Of a DNA stretch of 5,980 nt, positions 1-5,927 are shown in pieces. The stretch is from SKVR01 sp041642035 (GTDB taxonomy: Bacteria > Bacteroidota > Bacteroidia > Bacteroidales > UBA7960). The stretch spans positions 1 to 5,980 of the forward strand of contig JBEPXC010000233.1 of NCBI GenBank assembly GCA_041642035.1, read 5' to 3'. The number at the start of each line of letters is the position of its first letter. Within the stretch, counting starts at the first letter, position 1. A program made the position numbers and the translations under genes. The notes beneath the pieces were generated by a model. The model was not told the DNA's origin, searched no databases, and saw only the letters and a program-made list of their open reading frames with translations.

Positions 1-71
1 TTCAACCATCGGTATAAAAATCACCTTCGGTCGTTTCTTGCCGATGCAAAGTTCTTTAATTATTTTTAATT
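1..71. other. Non-coding edge with short inverted repeat
   Basis: I see no gene contained in this stretch. It holds an exact 6-bp inverted repeat, CATCGG at 7-12 and CCGATG at 41-46. Between and around the arms are two near-identical 9-mers, ACCATCGGT (5' part) and ACCTTCGGT (24-32), each itself nearly palindromic. From about 52 the sequence turns into a T/A-rich run leading into the next gene. A structured leader followed by AT-rich DNA resembles what I remember just outside transposase genes in Bacteroidota. A minus-strand ATG lies at 9-7, but only three codons fit in the window. An insertion-sequence edge is therefore a guess; the inverted repeat itself is plain in the sequence. Confidence 0.3.
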
Positions 72-1022
72 TTGAAAACCTATCTATACGATTGTCCGAT
101 CAATAGGGGGCTAAACCATCAATACGCACATGTAGTAATTTTATTATTTATATTCTTATTGTCTTCCTGCGAGAAAAGTGAAAAAATGTCAGATGATATG
201 TTGGTCTATTCTCGACAAATTCCTTTTAATGTTGAAGTAAAAGAAGGTATTCTTGTTTTTCCCGATTTAGAAAATTATGAACTTGCAATTGAATATCTAT
301 CTTCATTAGATAATAGATTTTTTCCTTTTTGGGAGGATAAAATATCTTTTATTTCTATGCGAAAAGGATTTAACGAAGTTGAACTCGCAGCGAATGGATT
401 TGATGATGAAATATTTGCTTCTTTAATGAATCCAGAAGGTGTTATACAAATTGGAGAGCATGTATTTAAGGTAAATATGATCGAAGAGAGAGTCGATGTT
501 ATAAATGCAAACAGTTATACCAAATCAACAGGAATAACAAATAACCGAAATATCAGAAGCTTTAAAACCTCTGAGAATGTAATTGCAATTTTATATGGCA
601 ATGAAGATACATTTATTGAAAAATCTTCATGTAGTAGTAATAATACTGGTTGGGAATATGTTAACACAACTGATGGGAGTGTGCAATATAGAGTTCGTTA
701 TTATAAAGCGGGTATTTATTTTACCTTGAGAGCTAGGATGGAAAAGGAAAGTGGCAGTGGTGGATATGTTGATATGTATATGCGTACATACTCAGACTGG
801 ACTTTTGCCAGACGTAACTCAAGCAATTGTATTACTTTTTCCGGGCACACAGGTGGTGGAAGTAAGAGTTATTCAATGAGAGCCTGGAGTAGTTGGTATA
901 GCCTAGATGCATACGCCTATTATGTTGATTTTACGATTAATGATAGTGGATCTAACACAAATTCTCAATTCTCGGATAATATAGGCATCTCATGTAAATC
1001 TTATAATGATTGCTCTCAATAA
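72..1022 (+). CDS. Hypothetical lipoprotein, unknown function
   Basis: I do not recognise a named family. The 316-residue frame begins at a TTG. No ATG or GTG lies in frame before the signal peptide, and the first in-frame ATG (codon 39, at 186) would remove the export signal. Residues 20-32 form a hydrophobic stretch ending in the lipobox L-S-S-C, with Cys33 as the likely lipidated residue, so the product is probably anchored in the envelope facing the periplasm or cell surface. The n-region before it is long (about 20 residues) and contains a Cys, which suggests the 5' end may be altered. Residues about 55-140 form one mixed segment ending in NPEGVIQIGEHVFKV (120-134), a turn-and-strand motif I associate with uncharacterised secreted Bacteroidota proteins. 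Residues about 192-316 are rich in Tyr, Ser, Gly and Trp with alternating polarity, suggesting a beta-sheet domain. Cys187, 253, 308 and 314 could form disulfides. It is AT-rich and lies 124 bases upstream of the next gene start with a promoter-like pair between, so it is probably not in the same transcript. Confidence 0.75.
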   Translation: MKTYLYDCPINRGLNHQYAHVVILLFIFLLSSCEKSEKMSDDMLVYSRQIPFNVEVKEGILVFPDLENYELAIEYLSSLDNRFFPFWEDKISFISMRKGFNEVELAANGFDDEIFASLMNPEGVIQIGEHVFKVNMIEERVDVINANSYTKSTGITNNRNIRSFKTSENVIAILYGNEDTFIEKSSCSSNNTGWEYVNTTDGSVQYRVRYYKAGIYFTLRARMEKESGSGGYVDMYMRTYSDWTFARRNSSNCITFSGHTGGGSKSYSMRAWSSWYSLDAYAYYVDFTINDSGSNTNSQFSDNIGISCKSYNDCSQ

Positions 1023-1054
1023 TTATAAGACTGACAGGATAAATTAAGTTGATA

Positions 1055-1085
1055 TTTGATCCTATTTAATGCGCAGGTAAGTTTA
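1055..1085 (+). promoter_or_regulatory. Candidate Bacteroidota promoter for DUF4249-TBDT unit
   Basis: TTTG at 1055-1058 and TAAGTTTA at 1078-1085 are separated by 19 bases. This matches the Bacteroidota housekeeping pattern (TTTG, about 19-20 bases, TAnnTTTG) at all but the last base. It would start transcription near 1090, giving a leader of about 35-55 bases before the DUF4249 start. The spacing match is seen directly; activity is inferred, and in AT-rich DNA such matches arise by chance. Confidence 0.4.
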
Positions 1086-1146
1086 TAAAACAAGACTGAG
1101 AAATTTCTTCACATTAAAGTATAACATGATAGTTATGATTCTTGTA

Positions 1147-2082
1147 ATGCGAACATATATAACTAATAGATTAGTGATTTTGTTGTTTTTAATCTTGCCT
1201 GCGTTTTTTGTTTACTGCACTAAAGAAGTCGAAATTAAACTCCCCCTTCATGATGAAAAATTGGTATTGGATTGCCTGTTTTCCCCAGATACGACTTTTA
1301 AACTTATGCTAAGTAAATCCTCTGCAGTGTTTGATGGTAATGGTTCTGATATTAATGATGCATTTGTTGTATTGTCAAAGAACAATATCATTATCGATAC
1401 AATGTTCCACCAAAATGGTTGGTATTATTCTATTATAAGACCTCAGGCTGGAAACAGGTATTCAGTTGTAGTAAATGCTAATGGGTCTACTCCTCTATCC
1501 GCCACAGATATTTTGGAAGCGAAACCAACCTTTGGGAAAACTATTTTTTTTCCTAATGTATTTATTGATGAAGAAGGATTTCCAGTTTCGCAGGTGATCA
1601 TTGAAATACTTGATGATGGTAGAAACAAAAACTATTACGAACTGGTTTTAAAAAACAGACATAAAGATCCTCATTTTAAGCATGAAGTAATTGGTGGGGT
1701 CGGATATGCAAGAGGAATAGATCAGGTGTTAATAAATGAAGCAGATATAGAATATTGTCCAGGTACCTTGGTATTTAGCAATGATTTATTCCGAGGTCAA
1801 TCATACTCTCTGACAATTAACTACATTACCCAACCCATGTATGCTTTTTCAAGTCCTGATAACTTTTTAGATTATGATCACGATTTGATTGTTTCTCTGC
1901 GTTTGGTTTCTGAAACTTATTTCATGTATAAAAAACAGCTTACCCGGCATTTGTATTATCAGGAAAGCAATATATGGTCAGGAGTGGGCGATCCTGTTCC
2001 GATGTATACAAATATTGAAGGGGGTTATGGTGTTTTTGCGGGTTATAATCAGGTAATAGACACACTCATGAATTCTAAATAA
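1147..2082 (+). CDS. DUF4249 domain-containing lipoprotein
   Basis: This is a DUF4249-family protein, a Bacteroidota lipoprotein family usually encoded next to a TonB-dependent receptor and thought to assist it at the outer membrane; the biochemical role is unknown. I chose the ATG at 1147 (311 residues) because it gives a standard signal peptide: M-R-T-Y-I-T-N-R, a hydrophobic core, then F-V-Y-C with Cys24 as the lipidated residue. An in-frame ATG at 1126 adds seven mostly hydrophobic residues (318 in total) and is the alternative. Family-like features in order are the C-x-K-E-V-E-I start of the mature protein, an early strand LVLDCLFSPDTTFKLMLSKS, the segment INDAFVVLS, a mid-protein KNYYELVL, then FSNDLFRG, and near the C-terminus SETYFMYKK and the hallmark YTNIEGGYGVFAGY. 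Length is somewhat short of the roughly 350-400 residues I expect, but both ends look complete. Its stop is 2 bases before the receptor start, so the two are very probably co-transcribed and made together. In the arrangements I recall the receptor often comes first; here the order is reversed. Confidence 0.85.
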   Translation: MRTYITNRLVILLFLILPAFFVYCTKEVEIKLPLHDEKLVLDCLFSPDTTFKLMLSKSSAVFDGNGSDINDAFVVLSKNNIIIDTMFHQNGWYYSIIRPQAGNRYSVVVNANGSTPLSATDILEAKPTFGKTIFFPNVFIDEEGFPVSQVIIEILDDGRNKNYYELVLKNRHKDPHFKHEVIGGVGYARGIDQVLINEADIEYCPGTLVFSNDLFRGQSYSLTINYITQPMYAFSSPDNFLDYDHDLIVSLRLVSETYFMYKKQLTRHLYYQESNIWSGVGDPVPMYTNIEGGYGVFAGYNQVIDTLMNSK

Positions 2083-2084
2083 TC

Positions 2085-4472
2085 ATGTATAAAATTGCCT
2101 GTTTGCATAAATTTGTTCTGATATTTTGTTTGGTAATTATGCATGCTCTAATGCTGAATAGCCAAAATAACTCAATAAGTGGGTATATTTCAGATCGCAA
2201 CTCTGGTGAAATTCTTATTGGTGCCAATATTGTAGACACCATTTCAGGCAAAGGATGCACCAGCAATAATTATGGTTTTTATAGCCTGACAATTCCCAAT
2301 GCGGATTCGATTAGCATTTTTGTGTCTTACATGGGTTATAATTCCATCAGACAATATTTTTCAGGGGCACAACCCATTCGTAAGAATTTTAAGCTTATCC
2401 CAGGTGTTTTGTTGGATAGTGTTATGGTATGTGGTTATCGGGAAATCCCAATAGAACTCCGACCTGAAATGAGTGTTGTGTCTATTCCAATAAAACAGGT
2501 AGAAAATCTACCGTCCATTGGAGGCGAGGCAGACATATTAAAAGCGATCCAACTAATGCCTGGGGTAAGATCAGGAAATGAAGGCTCCAGTGATTTTTAT
2601 GTTCGGGGAGGTAGTCCGGATCAGAATCTTATCCTTTTGGATGATGTGCCTTTATATTATATAAATCATTTAGGTGGATTTGTATCTACCTTTAATTCAG
2701 ATGCTATCAATAGTATTAAACTAATCAAAGGTGGTTTTCCCGCCCGATATGGTAGCCGATTGTCTTCAGTGTTGGACGTACGCATGAAAGACGGTAATTT
2801 TAAAGAATTATCAGGTAGGGGAACTATTGGGATGGTGGCCTCAAAGATTTCTTTTGAAGGACCTGCCAGGATCGACTCCAGTTCCTATATAGTTTCATTC
2901 CGACGTTTCATGTATGATATTATTTCCAGACCTCTTTCCAAATGGATTTTTGATGGTGTTGAGTTAGGTTATTATTTCTACGACTTCAACTCCAAAATAA
3001 ATTATAGGATAAACGAAAATAACCGGATTTACTTCAGTATTTATTTGGGTGATGATGTCACACTAATTCGAATGAAGGAAAAAGAAAATTCTTCAACCGG
3101 AGTTAATAAAAGCAAAGTAAAATGGGGCAATAAGCTGGCAGCAATACGATGGAACCACATTTTTAGTCCAAGACTATTTAGTAATACAACAATTACTTAT
3201 ACTCAATACCGGCATTTTCTTGAACAGGTTCATAACAACAAATTCGGTCAGCAACCCAAGGAGTTTTATAATTCTTTTCGATCAGGAATTAATGATCTAA
3301 GTACAGCCATGGATTTTGAATTCTATGTTACTTCAAATTATACTATGCGGTTTGGTACCAGTACTATATTTCATAGATTTACCCCCGGAGTCACCAATTA
3401 TTCTCAAAATACTGTGGATGTTAAATCAGATACTTTATTTGGCGATTATTCAATAAGGGCCTGGGAACAAGCGGTATATGCTGAAAATGAATGGAGTGTT
3501 CGCGATTTTTTTAATTCTAATCTGGGTGGTCGGATTTCAAGATATACCGTAAATGATAAGCAATTCATATCTTTTGAACCACGTTTATTAATGGGATTTG
3601 TACTCGGACACAATCTTTCTCTTAAAGGATCTTGGGCTCGTATGCAACAGAACGTTCATTTACTAACAAGCGGAGGTATGGGAATTCCGCTGGATTTATG
3701 GGTTCCGGCAACCCCTGTAACAAAACCCTCTGTATCCAACCAATGGGCCTTGGGGGTAGCAAAATCCATGAAAAACAATTTATGGGAACTCAGCATCGAA
3801 TTGTATTACAAAAAATTGAAACATCTTATTGCATATAAGGAAGGTGCAGGGTACGGAGGTGATATGATGGATTGGCAAGATAAAATAGAAACTAATGGTA
3901 AAGGTTTGGCATATGGGATAGAGTTCCTACTTCAAAAAAAGGCAGGGAGAACAAGCGGTTGGGTTGGATACACTATATCAAGAACTACCCGCGATTTTTC
4001 TAATCTTAATTTAGGCAAACCCTTTTTATTTAAGTATGACCGCACTCATGATATCAGTGTAGTTTGTGTCCATAAATTAAATAAAAAGGTGAATGTATCC
4101 GCCACATGGGTATTTGCTACTGGCAATGCTTTTACACTTGCACAGGGGAGATATTTTTTAAACAACGAAAAACCACGAGTCCCTACTGAAATCCATATAT
4201 ATGATGGCATAAATACCTTAAGGATGCGCTCTTATCATAAACTGGATGTAAGTTTAAATTATGAATGGAGAAAAAATGGAAAGCATCGGAAACTAAATTT
4301 GAGCATTTATAATTTGTATAATAGGCAGAATCCCTATTACTATTATTTCGAAGATCAACAATACTATCATAATGACCCTAATGAAACTGCTGGCCTGAGA
4401 TACAAAACCGTATTGAAGCAACAAAGTTTCTTTCCCATAATACCTTCTATAAGTTATAGCTTCTCTTTCTGA
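2085..4472 (+). CDS. TonB-dependent receptor, carboxypeptidase-regulatory-like domain plus plug
   Basis: This is a complete 795-residue outer-membrane active transporter; substrate unknown. Such receptors bind a large or scarce nutrient at the cell surface and import it using energy passed from the inner membrane by TonB-ExbB-ExbD. In order: Sec signal peptide (about 1-26, hydrophobic core 10-24, cut near LNSQ); a carboxypeptidase-regulatory-like beta-sandwich (about 30-105, with ISGYISDRNSGEILIGANI, NNYGFYSL and FVSYMGY); a linker motif LLDSVMVCGYRE (109-120) at the position of the usual L-D-x-V-x-V-x-G segment; the plug (about 125-235), with EADILKAIQLMPGV, GNEGSSDFYVRGG (164-176), DQNLILLDDVPLY and GGFPARYGSRLSSVLDVRMKDG; then a barrel of alternating aromatic/polar strands to the end. 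The C-terminus is SISYSFSF, ending in Phe as outer-membrane barrels usually do. No frameshift or internal stop is present. Start ATG lies 2 bases after the DUF4249 stop, and the pairing suggests a dedicated two-component uptake unit. It is not a SusC-type receptor with a SusD partner: it is about 200 residues shorter than typical SusC, and no SusD-like gene is present. Confidence 0.93.
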   Translation: MYKIACLHKFVLIFCLVIMHALMLNSQNNSISGYISDRNSGEILIGANIVDTISGKGCTSNNYGFYSLTIPNADSISIFVSYMGYNSIRQYFSGAQPIRKNFKLIPGVLLDSVMVCGYREIPIELRPEMSVVSIPIKQVENLPSIGGEADILKAIQLMPGVRSGNEGSSDFYVRGGSPDQNLILLDDVPLYYINHLGGFVSTFNSDAINSIKLIKGGFPARYGSRLSSVLDVRMKDGNFKELSGRGTIGMVASKISFEGPARIDSSSYIVSFRRFMYDIISRPLSKWIFDGVELGYYFYDFNSKINYRINENNRIYFSIYLGDDVTLIRMKEKENSSTGVNKSKVKWGNKLAAIRWNHIFSPRLFSNTTITYTQYRHFLEQVHNNKFGQQPKEFYNSFRSGINDLSTAMDFEFYVTSNYTMRFGTSTIFHRFTPGVTNYSQNTVDVKSDTLFGDYSIRAWEQAVYAENEWSVRDFFNSNLGGRISRYTVNDKQFISFEPRLLMGFVLGHNLSLKGSWARMQQNVHLLTSGGMGIPLDLWVPATPVTKPSVSNQWALGVAKSMKNNLWELSIELYYKKLKHLIAYKEGAGYGGDMMDWQDKIETNGKGLAYGIEFLLQKKAGRTSGWVGYTISRTTRDFSNLNLGKPFLFKYDRTHDISVVCVHKLNKKVNVSATWVFATGNAFTLAQGRYFLNNEKPRVPTEIHIYDGINTLRMRSYHKLDVSLNYEWRKNGKHRKLNLSIYNLYNRQNPYYYYFEDQQYYHNDPNETAGLRYKTVLKQQSFFPIIPSISYSFSF

Positions 4473-4573
4473 TCCACTACATTTAAGATGATGAAAGGCC
4501 GCTGAAGGTGAAGTTATAACAGCTGTTTCTGAACCGTTTAGCATTATACCATGAAACCAAATTTCCCAGTGTG

Positions 4574-4609
4574 ACCAACCATTGAAAATATTAGGAAAGC
4601 ATGGTTGGT
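4574..4609. repeat. Inverted repeat / RNA hairpin, 9-bp stem
   Basis: ACCAACCAT at 4574-4582 is the exact reverse complement of ATGGTTGGT at 4601-4609, with an 18-base loop. A G-U pair (4573 with 4610) would extend the stem by one in RNA. It lies about 100 bases past the receptor stop. What follows on the + strand is TTATCATGG rather than a T-run, and the loop is long, so it is not a strong intrinsic terminator. It may help end or stabilise the upstream transcript, but the role is inference. Confidence 0.5.
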
Positions 4610-4680
4610 TTATCATGGATTTATTTATTAGAAAATTTTTTCTTCTCAATGCATCAAATACAATATAAATAATTACATTT

Positions 4681-4696
4681 TATGCATGATTGCATA
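4681..4696. repeat. Small palindrome TATGCA-TGAT-TGCATA
   Basis: An exact 6-bp inverted repeat with a 4-base centre sits immediately upstream of the promoter-like pair at 4699-4729 and 57 bases before the ATG at 4753. Its position and symmetry would suit binding of a dimeric regulator, but no regulator is encoded in the window. Short palindromes of this AT-rich kind also occur by chance. Confidence 0.3.
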
Positions 4697-4698
4697 CG

Positions 4699-4729
4699 TT
4701 AGCAGTAGCCAAAAGGGACTATATATTTA
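4699..4729 (+). promoter_or_regulatory. Candidate promoter for barrel protein-TBDT unit
   Basis: TATATTTA at 4722-4729 fits the Bacteroidota -7 pattern TAnnTTTG except for the last base. TTAG at 4699-4702, 19 bases upstream, matches TTTG at three of four bases. Transcription would begin near 4736, downstream of the TTG at 4690, supporting the ATG at 4753 as the real start. The match is weaker than that at 1055-1085. Confidence 0.3.
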
Positions 4730-4752
4730 TTCACCACTTTCACGAAAACATT

Positions 4753-5343
4753 ATGAAAATCTTCAGCTTTGCTGCACTGATTAGTGCTATGCTTTTTATT
4801 CAATCGGTTAACACCTATGCCGGAAATGAAAAGAAAATCATTTCAACTACCCATCACTCACTGGGTTTACAGCTCAATCCTTTAAATATGGAATCCCTCT
4901 CTACTGACTTATCCCGGTTTTACTTAAAAGGGGCCCTGAGATATAGCTACAGATTCAGTCCAGCTGTTACGGGCGGGGCCGAAATGATTTCTACCTATGA
5001 TAAATGGGGAGAAGATAATTTTCATACCATCGGTACAGGAATATTCGCAAGATATTGGTTCTTTAACCACAGCTGGGTTAGACTGGGCGCCGAAATCAAT
5101 GGATTTGGGGTCAGACAAAACCTTCATTGGGAGTCGACACCAATTCCAGGATTTGATGATGATGCTATCAAACAGTTTTACAGCGACAAGTATAAGTTTG
5201 GCTACTTCGTTTCACCGGTTATTTCATTAAATAAACCCAATAGCAGGTGGAGTATCGATTTGATGTACAAGCTTACGCACAGACAAACGCCGGCCTATGC
5301 AGACAAGGCAATATTTTCTTATCGTCTGAATTATCATTTTTAG
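4753..5343 (+). CDS. Small outer-membrane beta-barrel protein
   Basis: This is a 196-residue exported protein that looks like a small (probably eight-stranded) outer-membrane barrel of the Bacteroidota outer-membrane beta-barrel type. I chose the ATG at 4753 because it opens a clean Sec signal peptide: M-K-I, a hydrophobic core to about residue 19, then N-T-Y-A with cleavage near residue 23. The in-frame TTG at 4690 would add 21 polar residues and bury the signal. The mature part has evenly spaced amphipathic strands such as FYLKGALRYSYRF, VTGGAEMISTYD, GTGIFARYWFF, WVRLGAEINGFG, KFGYFVSPVISL, RWSIDLMYKLTH and AIFSYRLNYHF, and ends in Phe, the usual barrel-insertion signal. The family does not predict a substrate. 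It is the first gene of a unit, its stop lying 3 bases before the next receptor's ATG, so a structural or accessory role beside that receptor is plausible but unproven. It is more GC-rich than the genes to its left. Confidence 0.8.
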   Translation: MKIFSFAALISAMLFIQSVNTYAGNEKKIISTTHHSLGLQLNPLNMESLSTDLSRFYLKGALRYSYRFSPAVTGGAEMISTYDKWGEDNFHTIGTGIFARYWFFNHSWVRLGAEINGFGVRQNLHWESTPIPGFDDDAIKQFYSDKYKFGYFVSPVISLNKPNSRWSIDLMYKLTHRQTPAYADKAIFSYRLNYHF

Positions 5344-5346
5344 AGA

Positions 5347-5862
5347 ATGGCATTGAGCAAAAAATTGTTGTTGAGCATCTGCATTTGTATCACATGCTTG
5401 TTCATGCTGTGCATTACACAAGTCAAGGCTTCCGGAATTACGGTACATGGTTTTGTTTACAGTGCCACGTATAAAGAAACGCTTGCGGGGGTGCATGTAC
5501 ACGCAGAAGGATCTTCTTCTGGTACATTTACCAATAACTATGGGTTCTTTAGCATTACGGTAACCCAAATGCCCGTGGTGCTTGTTTTTTCTCATGTTGG
5601 ATACACCAGCCGGCAGGTTACGCTGAATGAAGGAACAGAGAAGAGACTTGATGTCTGGCTTGAGGACAATCAGCTGAATGAGGTGCAGGTGCATGGTATA
5701 AGGAAAAATCATGAGATTCCACTTATGAGTGTAATCGGATTACCAGTATCGCAGATGCGCAACACCCCTTCCCTGCTGGGCGAGAAGGATCTTTTCAAGG
5801 TATTACAATTGATGCCAGGTGTACAGGGTGGAAACGAGGGTGCTTCAGGATTGGTCGAGTAG
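5347..5862 (+). pseudogene. TonB-dependent receptor, 5' fragment interrupted by group II intron
   Basis: This is the N-terminal 169 residues of a second TonB-dependent receptor, cut inside the plug. A Sec signal peptide (1-28, MALSKKLLLS start, cut near V-K-A) is followed by a carboxypeptidase-regulatory-like domain (about 31-106, with ITVHGFVYSATYKETLAGVHV, NNYGFFSI and FSHVGY), the linker motif QLNEVQVHGIRK (109-120), and the plug start with PSLLGEKDLFKVLQLMPGV and GNEGASGL (162-169). The intact receptor at 2085-4472 has the same sequence order and continues F-Y-V-R-G-G at this point. Here the last native codon is TTG at 5851-5853. The next codons GTC and GAG and the stop TAG (5860-5862) belong to the inserted intron. 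The intron lies on the opposite strand, so it cannot be spliced from this gene's mRNA, and a full receptor cannot be made. Any product would be an exported regulatory-like domain with a plug stub. The ATG is 3 bases after the upstream stop, indicating co-transcription. The remainder is expected beyond the window, after the intron's 5' end. Confidence 0.85.
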
Positions 5863-5890
5863 GCAAGGGGAATTTCACCCCAAGCCTCTC
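5857..5890 (-). ncRNA. Group II intron domain VI with branch-point A
   Basis: On the minus strand, GAG-AGGC-UU-GGGG pairs with CCCC-UU-GCCU-A-CUC around a 7-nt loop (UGAAAUU). The single unpaired A between GCCU and CUC, complement of T5860, is the expected branch-point adenosine. It is the seventh base from the 3' end if the intron ends at 5854, within the usual range. The outermost three pairs exist only if this A is bulged, which supports the assignment. Confidence 0.88.
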
Positions 5891-5893
5891 ACA

Positions 5894-5927
5894 GAACCGG
5901 ACTTGAACCTCTCAGCTCATCCGGCTC
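5894..5927 (-). ncRNA. Group II intron domain V
   Basis: The 34-nt minus-strand segment pairs GAGCCGGA (5927-5920) with UCCGGUUC (5901-5894), 8 bp including one G-U. Above a 2-nt bulge (AG, 5903-5902), UGAGCU pairs with GGUUCA around a GAGA tetraloop. It has the catalytic AGC triad at positions 2-4 of the domain, a GNRA loop, and the invariant 34-nt length, so the metal-binding core needed for splicing is intact by inspection. Confidence 0.92.

Larger units (their letters stand above)
4473..4752. other. 280-base intergenic spacer between two receptor units
   Basis: I find no convincing gene here on either strand. Forward reading upstream of 4753 begins only at a TTG (4690) and gives a polar stretch with no family features. 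The spacer holds an 18-base-loop hairpin (4574-4609), a small palindrome (4681-4696) and a promoter-like pair (4699-4729), entered separately. The block 4620-4690 is strongly AT-rich. The spacer separates two transcription units and marks the shift from AT-rich genes on the left to more GC-rich genes on the right. Confidence 0.6.

Noticed and set aside
1..9. Minus-strand ATG-GTT-GAA as the start of a transposase
   Set aside because: Only three codons fit in the window, so no protein can be recognised; kept only as a possibility for the edge region.
67..74. TAATTTTG, a full match to the -7 element TAnnTTTG
   Set aside because: No TTTG or TTG lies 19-20 bases upstream (nearest CTTG is 26 bases away), and it overlaps the TTG start of the lipoprotein gene; likely chance in an AT-rich run.
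1443..1628. Minus-strand open frame inside the DUF4249 gene
   Set aside because: It lies fully within a well-supported gene, has no signal, domain or upstream context, and reads as a low-complexity shadow.
3632..3838. Forward 68-residue open frame in another frame inside the receptor
   Set aside because: It is embedded in the barrel-coding region, with no signal, RBS or family match.
4574..4620. Rho-independent terminator after the first receptor
   Set aside because: The stem is only 9 bp with an 18-base loop and no T-run follows, so I list it as an inverted repeat only.
4293..4649. Minus-strand 118-residue open frame over the receptor's 3' end and the spacer
   Set aside because: Its C-terminal half is the complement of the conserved receptor terminus and the rest has no recognisable features; chance frame.
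5025..5036. ACCATCGGTA also found near position 5 as a possible dispersed repeat
   Set aside because: A 10-base match is easily coincidental; the second copy is in coding sequence and the flanks differ.
5227..5712. Minus-strand 161-residue open frame across the barrel and broken receptor genes
   Set aside because: It overlaps two genes with clear signal peptides and family motifs on the + strand, and its Cys/His-rich residues are simply complements of those codons.
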